Source: Salinibacillus xinjiangensis | GTDB taxonomy: Bacteria > Bacillota > Bacilli > Bacillales > Alkalibacillaceae | Direction: 5' to 3' | Assembly (NCBI RefSeq): GCF_009649735.1 | Contig: NZ_WJNH01000002.1 | Location: 248,001-312,000, forward strand | DNA: 64,000 bases | Shown here: positions 8,971 through 17,553 of the stretch, piece by piece | Layout of the letters: every line of letters starts with the position of its first letter | Numbering within the stretch: position 1 is the first letter of the stretch | Program-made: the position numbers and the translations under genes | Notes under the pieces: model-generated | Databases searched by the model: none | Seen by the model: only the letters and a program-made list of their open reading frames with translations | Told to the model about the DNA's origin: nothing

Positions 8971-8981
8971 ATTTTATCATG
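8971..8981 (-). promoter_or_regulatory. Candidate extended -10 promoter of murB
   Basis: Minus strand TGATAAAAT forms an extended -10 about 50 bases upstream of the murB ribosome site and just after the spoVE terminator. The -35 region is poor. A promoter is needed here because the terminator isolates murB from the upstream genes. Confidence 0.35.
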
Positions 8982-9022
8982 CTTTTTGATTTTTTGTGAC
9001 ATAAACCTCCATATCAATACCC

Positions 9023-9054
9023 AAAAAAATACCTGCCAACAATATTGGACAGGT
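9023..9054 (-). terminator. Terminator after spoVE
   Basis: Minus strand ACCTGTCCAA and TTGGCAGGT form a stem with one bulged base, followed by a run of seven Ts. It lies 15 bases past the spoVE stop, and splits the dcw region into two transcription units exactly where murG is missing. Confidence 0.75.
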
Positions 9055-9068
9055 TAAATTTCCAACTA

Positions 9069-10181
9069 TTAGATTTTAGCGTACCGACTAATATTGAGTA
9101 GTATTCCCATAGATAATAGCGTCAAGGTCAATGAGGAGCCACCATAACTAATAAATGGAAGGGTAATACCCGTAACAGGAATTAATCCAATAACAACGCT
9201 AATATTGATAAAGACCTGAATGACCACCATGCCAATAATTCCAAGGGCAAGTAAGCTGCCAAACAAATCAGGTGCGGCCAAGGCTACACGAATCCCTCGC
9301 CACATTAACAAGAAGAATAGCAAAATCACAAAAGTTCCACCTATAAACCCAAGTTCCTCTGCTAAAATTGCAAAAATAAAGTCTGTTTGTGGTTCAGGTA
9401 AATAGAAGAATTTTTGAAGGCTTTGACCTAAACCCATCCCCATTAAACCACCTGGTCCAATCGCATATAAGGATTGGATAATTTGAAATCCATCACCTAA
9501 TGGGTCTTCCCATGGATTTAAAAAGGCCTTAATTCGGCTTATTCGATAAGGTGCCGAAATAATAAGTCCAGCGAATCCAACGAGCCCAAGTAAACCTAAC
9601 CCCATAAAGTGAGAGATTCTGCCTCCTGCTATGTAAATCATGATAAAACATGTTACAACCAAAACCATACCCGTACCTAAGTCTGGCTGTAGCATAATTA
9701 ATCCAAACGGCACAAACACGAGAAGTAAGGAAGGAACAAACCCTTTTTTAAAAGATGTAATGTATTTCTGTTTGTCCGACAATAGCTTGGCTAAAAAGAT
9801 GATGAGTCCAATCTTCATGAATTCAGATGGCTGAACACTGAATGCTCCCACACCAATCCAGCTTCTTGCCCCACCTCGAACCATCCCAATACCAGGGATT
9901 AGTACTGCAATTAATAACAGGAAGCAAACGATGAGAATAATATTGGAATACTCTCTCCACTTTTGATACGGCACATTCATGATAAAATACATCGCCATCA
10001 AACCACAAAATGCAAACAACAATTGTCGTTTCGCATAATAAAATGCATCGTCAAATTTATACGAGGACCAAATAGCTGAAGAGCTATAAACCATAACCAC
10101 TCCTACTAAAAGCAGCATAAAAATGACGATCAATAATGTGTAATCTGGTGCCTTCTTTCTTCGTTGTCCTTGTCTAAACAA
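9069..10181 (-). CDS. spoVE: SEDS glycosyltransferase SpoVE
   Basis: Polytopic SEDS-family peptidoglycan polymerase with about ten membrane segments; in B. subtilis it works with SpoVD to make the spore cortex. Seen: VYSSSAIWSSYKF near the N-terminus, the RSWIGVGAFSVQPSEFMK motif, QPDLGTG, FYLPEPQTDFIFAILAEELG and the C-terminal ITLPFISYGGSS. It is closer to SpoVE than to the second SEDS gene of the window (ftsW, 51339-52547). The start is uncertain: I chose the TTG at 10181 behind a GGGGGTG site (370 residues against 366 in B. subtilis); another TTG at 10202 is possible. Follows murD. Confidence 0.93.
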   Translation of the reverse strand: MFRQGQRRKKAPDYTLLIVIFMLLLVGVVMVYSSSAIWSSYKFDDAFYYAKRQLLFAFCGLMAMYFIMNVPYQKWREYSNIILIVCFLLLIAVLIPGIGMVRGGARSWIGVGAFSVQPSEFMKIGLIIFLAKLLSDKQKYITSFKKGFVPSLLLVFVPFGLIMLQPDLGTGMVLVVTCFIMIYIAGGRISHFMGLGLLGLVGFAGLIISAPYRISRIKAFLNPWEDPLGDGFQIIQSLYAIGPGGLMGMGLGQSLQKFFYLPEPQTDFIFAILAEELGFIGGTFVILLFFLLMWRGIRVALAAPDLFGSLLALGIIGMVVIQVFINISVVIGLIPVTGITLPFISYGGSSLTLTLLSMGILLNISRYAKI

Positions 10182-10241
10182 AAAAACACCCCCAATTTCC
10201 AAACGAATGGAATTTGGGGCTATAAGTAAAACAAGCCCCTA

Positions 10242-11588
10242 TTATAGCTTATGCACGGCTCGTACAAACATGTCACCTCGTTCTTCGAATGAACGATATT
10301 GATCCCAGCTTGCACATGCAGGGGATAATAAAATTACGTCTCCCTCTTCAGAACTTGCATAAGCCTCATGAACAGCATGTTCTACATTATCGACGATTTT
10401 AACATGTTCTATTCCTGCTTGTTTTGCAACTTTTATTAATTTATCGGCTGTTTGTCCGAACACTACCAGCTCTTTTACGTTATCAAGATACGGAATTAAG
10501 CCATCAAAGTCATTGCCACGATCAAGCCCCCCAGCAAGTAATATTACTGGTTGTTCAAATGATTCTAACGCTCGTGATGTTGCTAATAAATTTGTTGCTT
10601 TTGAGTCATTATAAAAGGAGCGATTATTTAACTTTCGTACAAATTGCGTACGATGTCTAACGCCTTGAAAGGTTGTTAATACGTTTCGAATGGCTTCAGG
10701 CTTGGCACCCATTAAGCTTGCAGCAGCAATAGCGGCTAGAATATTTTCAAAATTATGCTCACCTACTAAGACAATTTCTCTTTTATCCATAATCGGCTGA
10801 TCTTGAAAATAAACCGTTTGGCCATCAAACCATGCGCCATTTTGACAATGCTGTTTAGTCGAAAACGGTACTTTTTTTGCCTTTGCATTTTCAACTAATT
10901 CAACCACTAAATCATCATCTAAGTTATATACGACAAAATCTGATTCAGTTTGATTGGAAAAAATATTTGCTTTAGCATTTGCATAATGGTCTAACGTTTT
11001 ATGATAGTCAAGATGCGCCTCAAAAATATTTAGTAATACCGAAACGGTTGGCTTGAAGCTTTGAATGCCTAATAACTGAAAGGAAGATAACTCAACAACT
11101 AGTATTTCATCTGATTCGATGTCCTTTGCCACTTCAGAGGCAACCGTTCCAATATTACCAGAAATGTTGGCCTTTTCCCCGCTACTTCTCAGCATTTCAT
11201 AAACTAGCGTTGTAGTGGTGGTTTTGCCATTCGATCCTGTAATTCCAACAATTGGTCCCTCTGCTAGCTGACCAGCAAGTTCAATTTCAGTTATAACGGG
11301 TATATTGCGTTTTATGGCTTCCGCAACAACTGGATTCTCATAGGGAATGCCAGGGTTTTTTATCACAATTTCAATTCCATCGAGAACTGTTAAAGGGTGA
11401 TGGCCCGTTATGACTTCAACGCCAAGCTGCTTTAATTCTTTTGCTTCTTCGTTTTCTTCTTCTCTTTTCATATCATTTACCCGCACATTTTTACCATTTT
11501 CGAGTAAAATACGGGCTGCGGCTGTACCGCTTTTTGCTAATCCTAATACAAGCACGTTTTGATACGGAAATTGTTTTAACGTATTCAA
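10242..11588 (-). CDS. murD: UDP-N-acetylmuramoylalanine--D-glutamate ligase MurD
   Basis: ATP-dependent Mur ligase adding D-glutamate to UDP-MurNAc-L-Ala in the cytoplasm. N-terminal UDP-binding motif [15 protein letters not shown]-loop [14 protein letters not shown] (about residues 115-128), central [10 protein letters not shown], and C-terminal [11 protein letters not shown] and [10 protein letters not shown] typical of MurD. The start is a TTG at 11586-11588 that overlaps the mraY stop (TTGA), with a GAGGTG ribosome site 8 bases upstream. This gives 448 residues. The upstream GTG at 11597 overlaps the ribosome site. Translation is probably coupled to mraY. Confidence 0.97.
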   Translation of the reverse strand: MNTLKQFPYQNVLVLGLAKSGTAAARILLENGKNVRVNDMKREEENEEAKELKQLGVEVITGHHPLTVLDGIEIVIKNPGIPYENPVVAEAIKRNIPVITEIELAGQLAEGPIVGITGSNGKTTTTTLVYEMLRSSGEKANISGNIGTVASEVAKDIESDEILVVELSSFQLLGIQSFKPTVSVLLNIFEAHLDYHKTLDHYANAKANIFSNQTESDFVVYNLDDDLVVELVENAKAKKVPFSTKQHCQNGAWFDGQTVYFQDQPIMDKREIVLVGEHNFENILAAIAAASLMGAKPEAIRNVLTTFQGVRHRTQFVRKLNNRSFYNDSKATNLLATSRALESFEQPVILLAGGLDRGNDFDGLIPYLDNVKELVVFGQTADKLIKVAKQAGIEHVKIVDNVEHAVHEAYASSEEGDVILLSPACASWDQYRSFEERGDMFVRAVHKL

Positions 11589-12571
11589 GCTAACCACACC
11601 TCAATATATATCCCTAATGCAGCAAAAAGAATGCCAACTACCCAGAAGGTAGCTACAACTCTCCATTCAGACCATCCTTTTAGTTCGTAGTGATGGTGAA
11701 GTGGGCTCATGCGAAACACCCTTTTTCCTGTTGTTTTAAATGAAATAACTTGAATAATGACGGAAAGAGTTTCAATTACAAAAACCCCACCTACTATGAC
11801 GAGTAATAATTCAAGCTTAGTAAGAATAGCAATGATTGCAATAGCTCCGCCTAAGGCAAGTGAACCTGTATCCCCCATAAAAACCTTGGCTGGATGTGCA
11901 TTGAATACAAGAAAACCTAATAAGGCACCCACAACTGCTAGTGAAAAAATCGCAATCTCAAATTGTGGGTTACCATGCCATGCCATAATTCCAAAGGCAC
12001 CAAAAGCAACCGCAGCAGTTCCTGCAAGAAGACCGTCAAGTCCATCAGTTAAATTGACGGCATTAGATGAGCCAACAAGCATAAATAAAATAAATACAGC
12101 ATATCCAACACCTAAGTCAATGCTCCACTCTGTACCCGGAACACCCACAGTAGTTGGAAAACCATGTTGTTTTAAAATAAGATATACGATAATGGCAATA
12201 ATAATTTGTCCAAGCATTTTTTGCTTTGATGTAAGACCAAGGTTTCTTTTCTTTAGTATTTTGATAATATCATCTAAAAATCCAATTAAACCATATCCAA
12301 CTAAGACAAATAATAGTAAAAACACTTCAAAATTAATCGGTCCCGGCTTAAACTTCAAGGACATCACAAAGGCAGTAATAGCCACTGAAATGATAATCAT
12401 TAGTCCACCCATGGTTGGAGTGCCAGCCTTCTTCTGATGAGACTTTGGTCCTTCTTCCCGTATGCTTTGCCCGAATTTAAGACGACGTAGGAAAGGAATC
12501 AAAATTGGTGAGATGAGTACTGTGATTAAAAATGAAATTGCCATCGTGATTAATAAAATATTTTGTGACAT
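11585..12571 (-). CDS. mraY: Phospho-N-acetylmuramoyl-pentapeptide transferase MraY
   Basis: Integral membrane enzyme transferring phospho-MurNAc-pentapeptide to undecaprenyl phosphate (lipid I). About ten membrane helices. Conserved motifs: KAGTPTMGG near residue 50, GFLDDIIK with the paired catalytic aspartates (~98), NLTDGLDGL (~173), and the [13 protein letters not shown] histidine loop near 290. 328 residues against 324 in B. subtilis. ATG at 12571 with AGGGAGG upstream. Lies 18 bases downstream of murF and overlaps the murD start by 4 bases. Confidence 0.98.
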   Translation of the reverse strand: MSQNILLITMAISFLITVLISPILIPFLRRLKFGQSIREEGPKSHQKKAGTPTMGGLMIIISVAITAFVMSLKFKPGPINFEVFLLLFVLVGYGLIGFLDDIIKILKKRNLGLTSKQKMLGQIIIAIIVYLILKQHGFPTTVGVPGTEWSIDLGVGYAVFILFMLVGSSNAVNLTDGLDGLLAGTAAVAFGAFGIMAWHGNPQFEIAIFSLAVVGALLGFLVFNAHPAKVFMGDTGSLALGGAIAIIAILTKLELLLVIVGGVFVIETLSVIIQVISFKTTGKRVFRMSPLHHHYELKGWSEWRVVATFWVVGILFAALGIYIEVWLA

Positions 12572-12589
12572 TGGATTGTTCCTCCCTTT

Positions 12590-13954
12590 TTAACTGCGGT
12601 CCTGTAGATCATCAATAACCTTTTCAAGCTTCATCCCTCTCGAAGCTTTAAAAAGAATGATGTTCTGAGGTGATAGCTCATTCCGCAGTTGATCTGTAAG
12701 CCTTTCTTGTGAATGAAAAGAATAGGTTTCCACCTTTTCATCTCTTTCCTTCAAGGCTTGAATAATTTCCTCACTTTGTTCACCATACGTATAAACCGCA
12801 TCAATTGGAGGAGTGATAACATCTGCAACCGATTGATGGATAGATTTAGAAAACTCGCCCAACTCTAATATGTCGCCGAGAACAAGAATTCTACGATTTG
12901 CTTCCATGTCCTTCACAACCTCAATGGAAGCTTTCATGGAGGTCGCTGACGCATTATACGCGTCATTGATGAGAATAGCACCCTCATTTGTGTTTATTTT
13001 TTCAAATCTCATCCCGGTTAATTCAACATTGTTAAGGCTTGAAGTAATTTTATCATCGCTAACTCCTAGAAACTGTGCAGCAACAATGGCGTAAGAGGCA
13101 TTTTTTGCTTGGTGTTTCCCCAAAAGTGGAATCGAGTAGTGATTGGAGCCTAATTGAAAGCTAGTATGATCGTTATATAGTTGAACCTTCTTTATAACCT
13201 GGTCATTTTCCGGGTCAAAACCGATACGACGGCTATTTTGTTTAGCTGCTAATGCATGTAATAAAGGTTCATCGCCATCTAATATTAAAATTCCATTATG
13301 CTTTAATCCATCTACAATTTCACTTTTAGCTTTGGCAATTCCTTCTCTTGAGCCTAAATATTCAATATGAGACTCACCTATATTGGTAATAACTGCAATA
13401 TCCGGTTTGGCAATGTTCGTTAACGTTTCAATTTCCCCAAAATGGTTCATGCCCATTTCCAATATGAGCACTTCTGTATCTTGTTCCATTTGTAAAATGG
13501 TTAGCGGTAACCCTATATGGTTATTAAAATTCCCATTTGTTTTCCAAGTCTTAAAGGTTGAGCCTAAGACATTGGCAAATAAATCCTTCGTGGTTGTTTT
13601 GCCATTTGAACCTGTGATACCTATTACCTTAGGATTTACCTTCTCTCGATAAGCTAAAGCAAGGTGTTGCATCGCTTTAACCGTATCCTCAACAAAAAAG
13701 AGTGGAAAATCGGTGGGAAGGAAACTAGGGATATCCTTTTCCTTATTCCAGAGGGCTGCGATTGCTCCTTTTTGAATGGCATCCTTTAGAAATTCATGTC
13801 CATCAAAACGGTCCCCTTCAATCGGGATAAACAAGCCAAAGTGAGACTTTTGTCTACTATCTGTAAACACTTCATCGATTTCTATATGGTCGTTCACAAC
13901 ACCAGTATGCTGTGTAAACATTGTTGCGAGCCAGTTTGTTGTAAACTTTGACAT
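12590..13954 (-). CDS. murF: UDP-N-acetylmuramoyl-tripeptide--D-alanyl-D-alanine ligase MurF
   Basis: Final cytoplasmic Mur ligase, adding D-Ala-D-Ala. Shows VFTDSRQKSHFGLFIPI in the N-terminal domain, P-loop [14 protein letters not shown], the EMGMNHFGEIETLT block typical of MurF, NDAYNASATSMKAS and LGDILELGE. 454 residues. Its ATG overlaps the murE stop codon (TAATG), so it is translationally coupled to murE. In B. subtilis murF is outside the dcw cluster, next to ddl; here it occupies the E. coli-like position between murE and mraY. Whether a second murF exists elsewhere cannot be told from this window. Confidence 0.97.
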   Translation of the reverse strand: MSKFTTNWLATMFTQHTGVVNDHIEIDEVFTDSRQKSHFGLFIPIEGDRFDGHEFLKDAIQKGAIAALWNKEKDIPSFLPTDFPLFFVEDTVKAMQHLALAYREKVNPKVIGITGSNGKTTTKDLFANVLGSTFKTWKTNGNFNNHIGLPLTILQMEQDTEVLILEMGMNHFGEIETLTNIAKPDIAVITNIGESHIEYLGSREGIAKAKSEIVDGLKHNGILILDGDEPLLHALAAKQNSRRIGFDPENDQVIKKVQLYNDHTSFQLGSNHYSIPLLGKHQAKNASYAIVAAQFLGVSDDKITSSLNNVELTGMRFEKINTNEGAILINDAYNASATSMKASIEVVKDMEANRRILVLGDILELGEFSKSIHQSVADVITPPIDAVYTYGEQSEEIIQALKERDEKVETYSFHSQERLTDQLRNELSPQNIILFKASRGMKLEKVIDDLQDRS

Positions 13955-15426
13955 TATGAGCGCCCCTTTAATTTTTTCTCTATCATTTCAGAAGCTACTT
14001 TACAATCATCAAAGTCAAATCTTTCCTTACCGATTTCTTGATAGGTTTCGTGTCCTTTTCCTGCAATGACCACAACATCTCCTGGTTGACATTGCTGGAT
14101 AGCCTGAGAAATGGCCTGTTTACGATCCCTTTCGACACTAAAGTTTGTTGCTTCTAAACCTTCAACCATATCTTGTAAAATTTGATCAGGGTCTTCTGTT
14201 CTTGGGTTATCAGAAGTAAAAATAGCCTTATCACTATGAGTAATAGCTACATTTGCCATTTTTGGTCTTTTGCCTTTATCTCGGTCTCCACCACATCCGA
14301 CAACAACATACGTTTTGCCTTTCGCAAGAGACTGAACAGTTTTCAAAACATTTTCCAAGGAATCCGGGGTATGTGCATAGTCGACGATGACACCAAACTC
14401 CTGGCCACAATTAACGTTCTCAAATCTTCCAGGAACCCCTTTCGTCTCAGAAAATGCTGACTGTATCGTTTTCAAGGGCACATTCGCACAAAGTGCTGCG
14501 CTGCTGGCTGCTAGCATATTATATACACTAAATTCACCAACTAAGCTGCTTTCTATATGTACCTCTCCAACAGGTGTAGAAAGGTCAAACACCGTACCAT
14601 TGGGATTGAGGGAGAGGTTTTTAGCCATTACATTTGCTTGATTTTCTATGCCGTAAGTAAGCACCTCATAGGCTGTGCTTCTCACTAGCCTTTTTCCATA
14701 CGGATCATCTATGTTTATTACGGCAAACTTTGGTTGATCATATCGGTTACCCATTTGAGCAAATAACAGGCTTTTAGCCCGGAAGTAATCTTCCATATTT
14801 TTATGATAATCTAAATGATCTTGGGTAAGATTTGTAAAGACTGCAATATCATAATCCGTACCATATACCCTTCCTAAATCAAGAGCGTGGGAAGAGACCT
14901 CCATCATAACAGTATCTACGTCCTTATTAACCATCTTATGAAAGGACTTTTGTAAAAATAAGGAGTCAGGGGTTGTATTTTTCACAGAATAAGTATCATT
15001 TATAATTTTCATCTGAATGGTTCCAATTAAACCGGTTTTTTGCCCATCTAGCTGAAAGATTTCATCTAGCATATATGTCAATGTTGTTTTTCCATTCGTT
15101 CCAGTTATCCCAATCAATTGAAACTTTTCACTAGGGTTTTCATAAAACGTGTTGGAAATCTGAGCCAATGCCTTGGCCGTATCATTGACAATTATGACAG
15201 GTATATCAAGGGAAAGAGGGCGCTCAGCAATAATTGCACAAGCACCCTTCTGTTCTGCCATTTTTGCAAACTGATGACCGTCAACCGTAAATCCATCTAT
15301 ACATACAAACACATTCCCATTATCAACTTGTCTGGAATCCATTTCAATCCCTGTTACATCGATGTCATCAATCTTTTTTTCACTATGATAAAATTTTATT
15401 GTCTTAAGTAATTGTGTTAGTTTCAT
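13954..15426 (-). CDS. murE: UDP-N-acetylmuramoyl-tripeptide synthetase MurE (meso-DAP type)
   Basis: Mur ligase adding the third stem-peptide residue. P-loop GITGTNGKTTLTYML (about 109-123), EVSSHALDLGRVYG, and DYAHTPDSLENVL are seen. The substrate-specificity motif is DNPRTE, the DNPR signature of ligases using meso-diaminopimelate rather than lysine, so the wall is probably of the meso-DAP type. 490 residues, as in B. subtilis (494). ATG at 15426. Ends in a TAATG overlap with murF. Lies 72 bases downstream of spoVD. Confidence 0.97.
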   Translation of the reverse strand: MKLTQLLKTIKFYHSEKKIDDIDVTGIEMDSRQVDNGNVFVCIDGFTVDGHQFAKMAEQKGACAIIAERPLSLDIPVIIVNDTAKALAQISNTFYENPSEKFQLIGITGTNGKTTLTYMLDEIFQLDGQKTGLIGTIQMKIINDTYSVKNTTPDSLFLQKSFHKMVNKDVDTVMMEVSSHALDLGRVYGTDYDIAVFTNLTQDHLDYHKNMEDYFRAKSLLFAQMGNRYDQPKFAVINIDDPYGKRLVRSTAYEVLTYGIENQANVMAKNLSLNPNGTVFDLSTPVGEVHIESSLVGEFSVYNMLAASSAALCANVPLKTIQSAFSETKGVPGRFENVNCGQEFGVIVDYAHTPDSLENVLKTVQSLAKGKTYVVVGCGGDRDKGKRPKMANVAITHSDKAIFTSDNPRTEDPDQILQDMVEGLEATNFSVERDRKQAISQAIQQCQPGDVVVIAGKGHETYQEIGKERFDFDDCKVASEMIEKKLKGRS

Positions 15427-15498
15427 TCATTTTTCGCCTACCTCGTTAAAACATTCGTAACTATTATAGCAAAGATAAGGGTCTGTAACGATAAAACT

Positions 15499-17448
15499 TT
15501 ATTCATTTGAATCATTTTTCGGTTTTTCGTCACTTAAGAATATTCGAACCGTTGATCCCTGCTCAACCATTTTACCAGCTGCAGGAGATTGTTCAATAAT
15601 ATATTCCCCTTCTCCTTCTGAATCTATGGATAAATTCGTTAAAAATTGCTGCAAATCTTTTGTACTTAATCCAACTAAGTCTGGAACCTCTACCTTAGGC
15701 TGATCAGGCCATTGATATTCCTTGGCTAAACCTTCTTTTCTTTCTTTAACATCTAAGGCTCTTAGGCTATCTTCAATTATCGTTCCAACAATGGGCGCTG
15801 CTACTACTCCACCAAATTGTACCGTGTTTTTCGGGTTATCGATGGCTAGATAAACAACAATTTCTGGATCGTCAGCCGGAGCAAAGCCGATAAAAGATAC
15901 GATATGGTTATTGTCCATGTAACCACCATCTTCTCCTACTTTTTGAGCTGTTCCTGTTTTCCCGCCGACACGGTAGCCATCTACATATGCACCACGACCG
16001 GTCCCTTTAGCTACTACACTTTCAAGAGCATGACGAATTTCCTTAGAGGTTTCTTCAGAAATCACTTGATCCTTTACCTTTGGCTCGGTTTTCTCTAAAA
16101 CCTCTCCTGTGACAGGATCCAACCATTCTTTTGCAACATAGGGTTCATATAAATACCCACCATTGATAGCAGCAGAAACGGCTGTTACCTGCTGGATAGG
16201 TGTGACAGAAACACCTTGACCGAAGGATGTAGTAGCCAGCTCTACAGGTCCTACATCTTCTTCATCAAATAATATTCCTTTCCCTTCACCGTGTAGGTCA
16301 ACCCCTGTTTTTTGACCAAAACCAAAATCTTTAATATAAGAGAATAATTTTTCTTTACCTAGCTTTTCGCCCAATGTTACAAAGCCAGGGTTACAAGAGT
16401 TTTGAACAACCTCTAGGTATGTTTGGTGGCCATGACCTCCACTTTTCCAACAGCGTAATCGAGCTCCTCCAACCTCAATTGATCCAGGATCAGTAAACTC
16501 ATCCTCTTGCAAATCCACAAGCTCTTCTTCCAGTGATGCTGCAAGTGTAATAATTTTAAAGGTTGAACCTGGTTCATATGTGCTCCAAACAGGTAAATTT
16601 CGATTATAAATTTCCGCATCTACTTCCCGAAAATTACCCGGATGAAAATCAGGTCTACTATCACTTGCCAGTATTTCACCCGTATCTGGATCCATCACAA
16701 TAGCAAGTGCCCCATCTGGATTATACTTCGATTCCGCTAAATCTAACTCACGATCAATAATGGTTTGAATTCGCTCGTCAATTGTTAATTTCAGATCCAA
16801 GCCATCCTCAGGGGGAGTATATATTTCTGCTATATCTTTTAGTTTATGTCCTTTGTTATCAGAAAAGAAGGAAAGCGCCCCTTCTTCCCCCTTCAATTTA
16901 TCGTCATAATATAATTCTATTCCGGCCAAACCCTGATTATCAATACCAGTAAACCCTAAGACATGAGATAAAAATTCTCCATGGGGATAATGTCTCTTTG
17001 AATCTTCGGCTATGTAGACCCCTTCTAAATTCAACTCCTGTATTTTAATAGCTTGTTCCTCTGTGAGCTTGAGTCCCTCTGGCTTAATATCTTGCACCGA
17101 AGCTTTAGCTGTTACACGTTCATATGCTTTTTCTACAGACATATTTAATACCTCGGCTAATTGTTCAGCTGTTTTTTGAGGATTTTTGATTTGGCGTGGA
17201 ACAACTGATACAGATGGAGCAGACACATTTTCGACTAACGCTTCACCATTTCGGTCAAGTATTCTTCCTCGTTCAGGTTTTAGCCGAATATCACGACTCC
17301 AGAGATTCTCTGCCTTCTCTGTAAGCATGTCCCCAATCACAAACTGGACATACCCCAAGCGAAAGCTCATGATGATAAAAAAAATGGCAGCCAAAATAAA
17401 GACAGTGACCAATCGTTTCCGCACTGTTACTTGTGATACTCGTTTCAC
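15499..17448 (-). CDS. spoVD: Stage V sporulation protein D (class B penicillin-binding protein)
   Basis: Transpeptidase for spore cortex synthesis, partner of SpoVE. One N-terminal membrane helix (about 12-32), a PBP dimerisation domain starting at KPERGRILDRNGE, then the transpeptidase domain with YEPGSTFK (SxxK serine nucleophile), SCN in VVQNSCNPGF and KTGTAQ. One PASTA domain (VPDLVGLSTKDLQQFL) is at the C-terminus; it is normal for SpoVD. The start is a GTG at 17446-17448: AAGGA lies 8 bases upstream, and the protein then begins KRVSQVTVRKRL, as B. subtilis begins MRVSNVTVRKRL. The ATGs at 17454 and 17457 are too close to the ribosome site. 649 residues. Confidence 0.95.
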   Translation of the reverse strand: MKRVSQVTVRKRLVTVFILAAIFFIIMSFRLGYVQFVIGDMLTEKAENLWSRDIRLKPERGRILDRNGEALVENVSAPSVSVVPRQIKNPQKTAEQLAEVLNMSVEKAYERVTAKASVQDIKPEGLKLTEEQAIKIQELNLEGVYIAEDSKRHYPHGEFLSHVLGFTGIDNQGLAGIELYYDDKLKGEEGALSFFSDNKGHKLKDIAEIYTPPEDGLDLKLTIDERIQTIIDRELDLAESKYNPDGALAIVMDPDTGEILASDSRPDFHPGNFREVDAEIYNRNLPVWSTYEPGSTFKIITLAASLEEELVDLQEDEFTDPGSIEVGGARLRCWKSGGHGHQTYLEVVQNSCNPGFVTLGEKLGKEKLFSYIKDFGFGQKTGVDLHGEGKGILFDEEDVGPVELATTSFGQGVSVTPIQQVTAVSAAINGGYLYEPYVAKEWLDPVTGEVLEKTEPKVKDQVISEETSKEIRHALESVVAKGTGRGAYVDGYRVGGKTGTAQKVGEDGGYMDNNHIVSFIGFAPADDPEIVVYLAIDNPKNTVQFGGVVAAPIVGTIIEDSLRALDVKERKEGLAKEYQWPDQPKVEVPDLVGLSTKDLQQFLTNLSIDSEGEGEYIIEQSPAAGKMVEQGSTVRIFLSDEKPKNDSNE

Positions 17449-17553
17449 ATCCATCATCCTTTTAGTATAAGTACAAGGTAGGCTTGTATCACAATATATG
17501 AATTAGTACGAAAGATTAGAACACTGTCTTTTGAAGAAAGTATAGTACTTGTA

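Noticed and set aside
11757-12437. 226-codon plus-strand open frame
   Set aside because: Exact antisense shadow of mraY, whose frame is fully supported by motifs.
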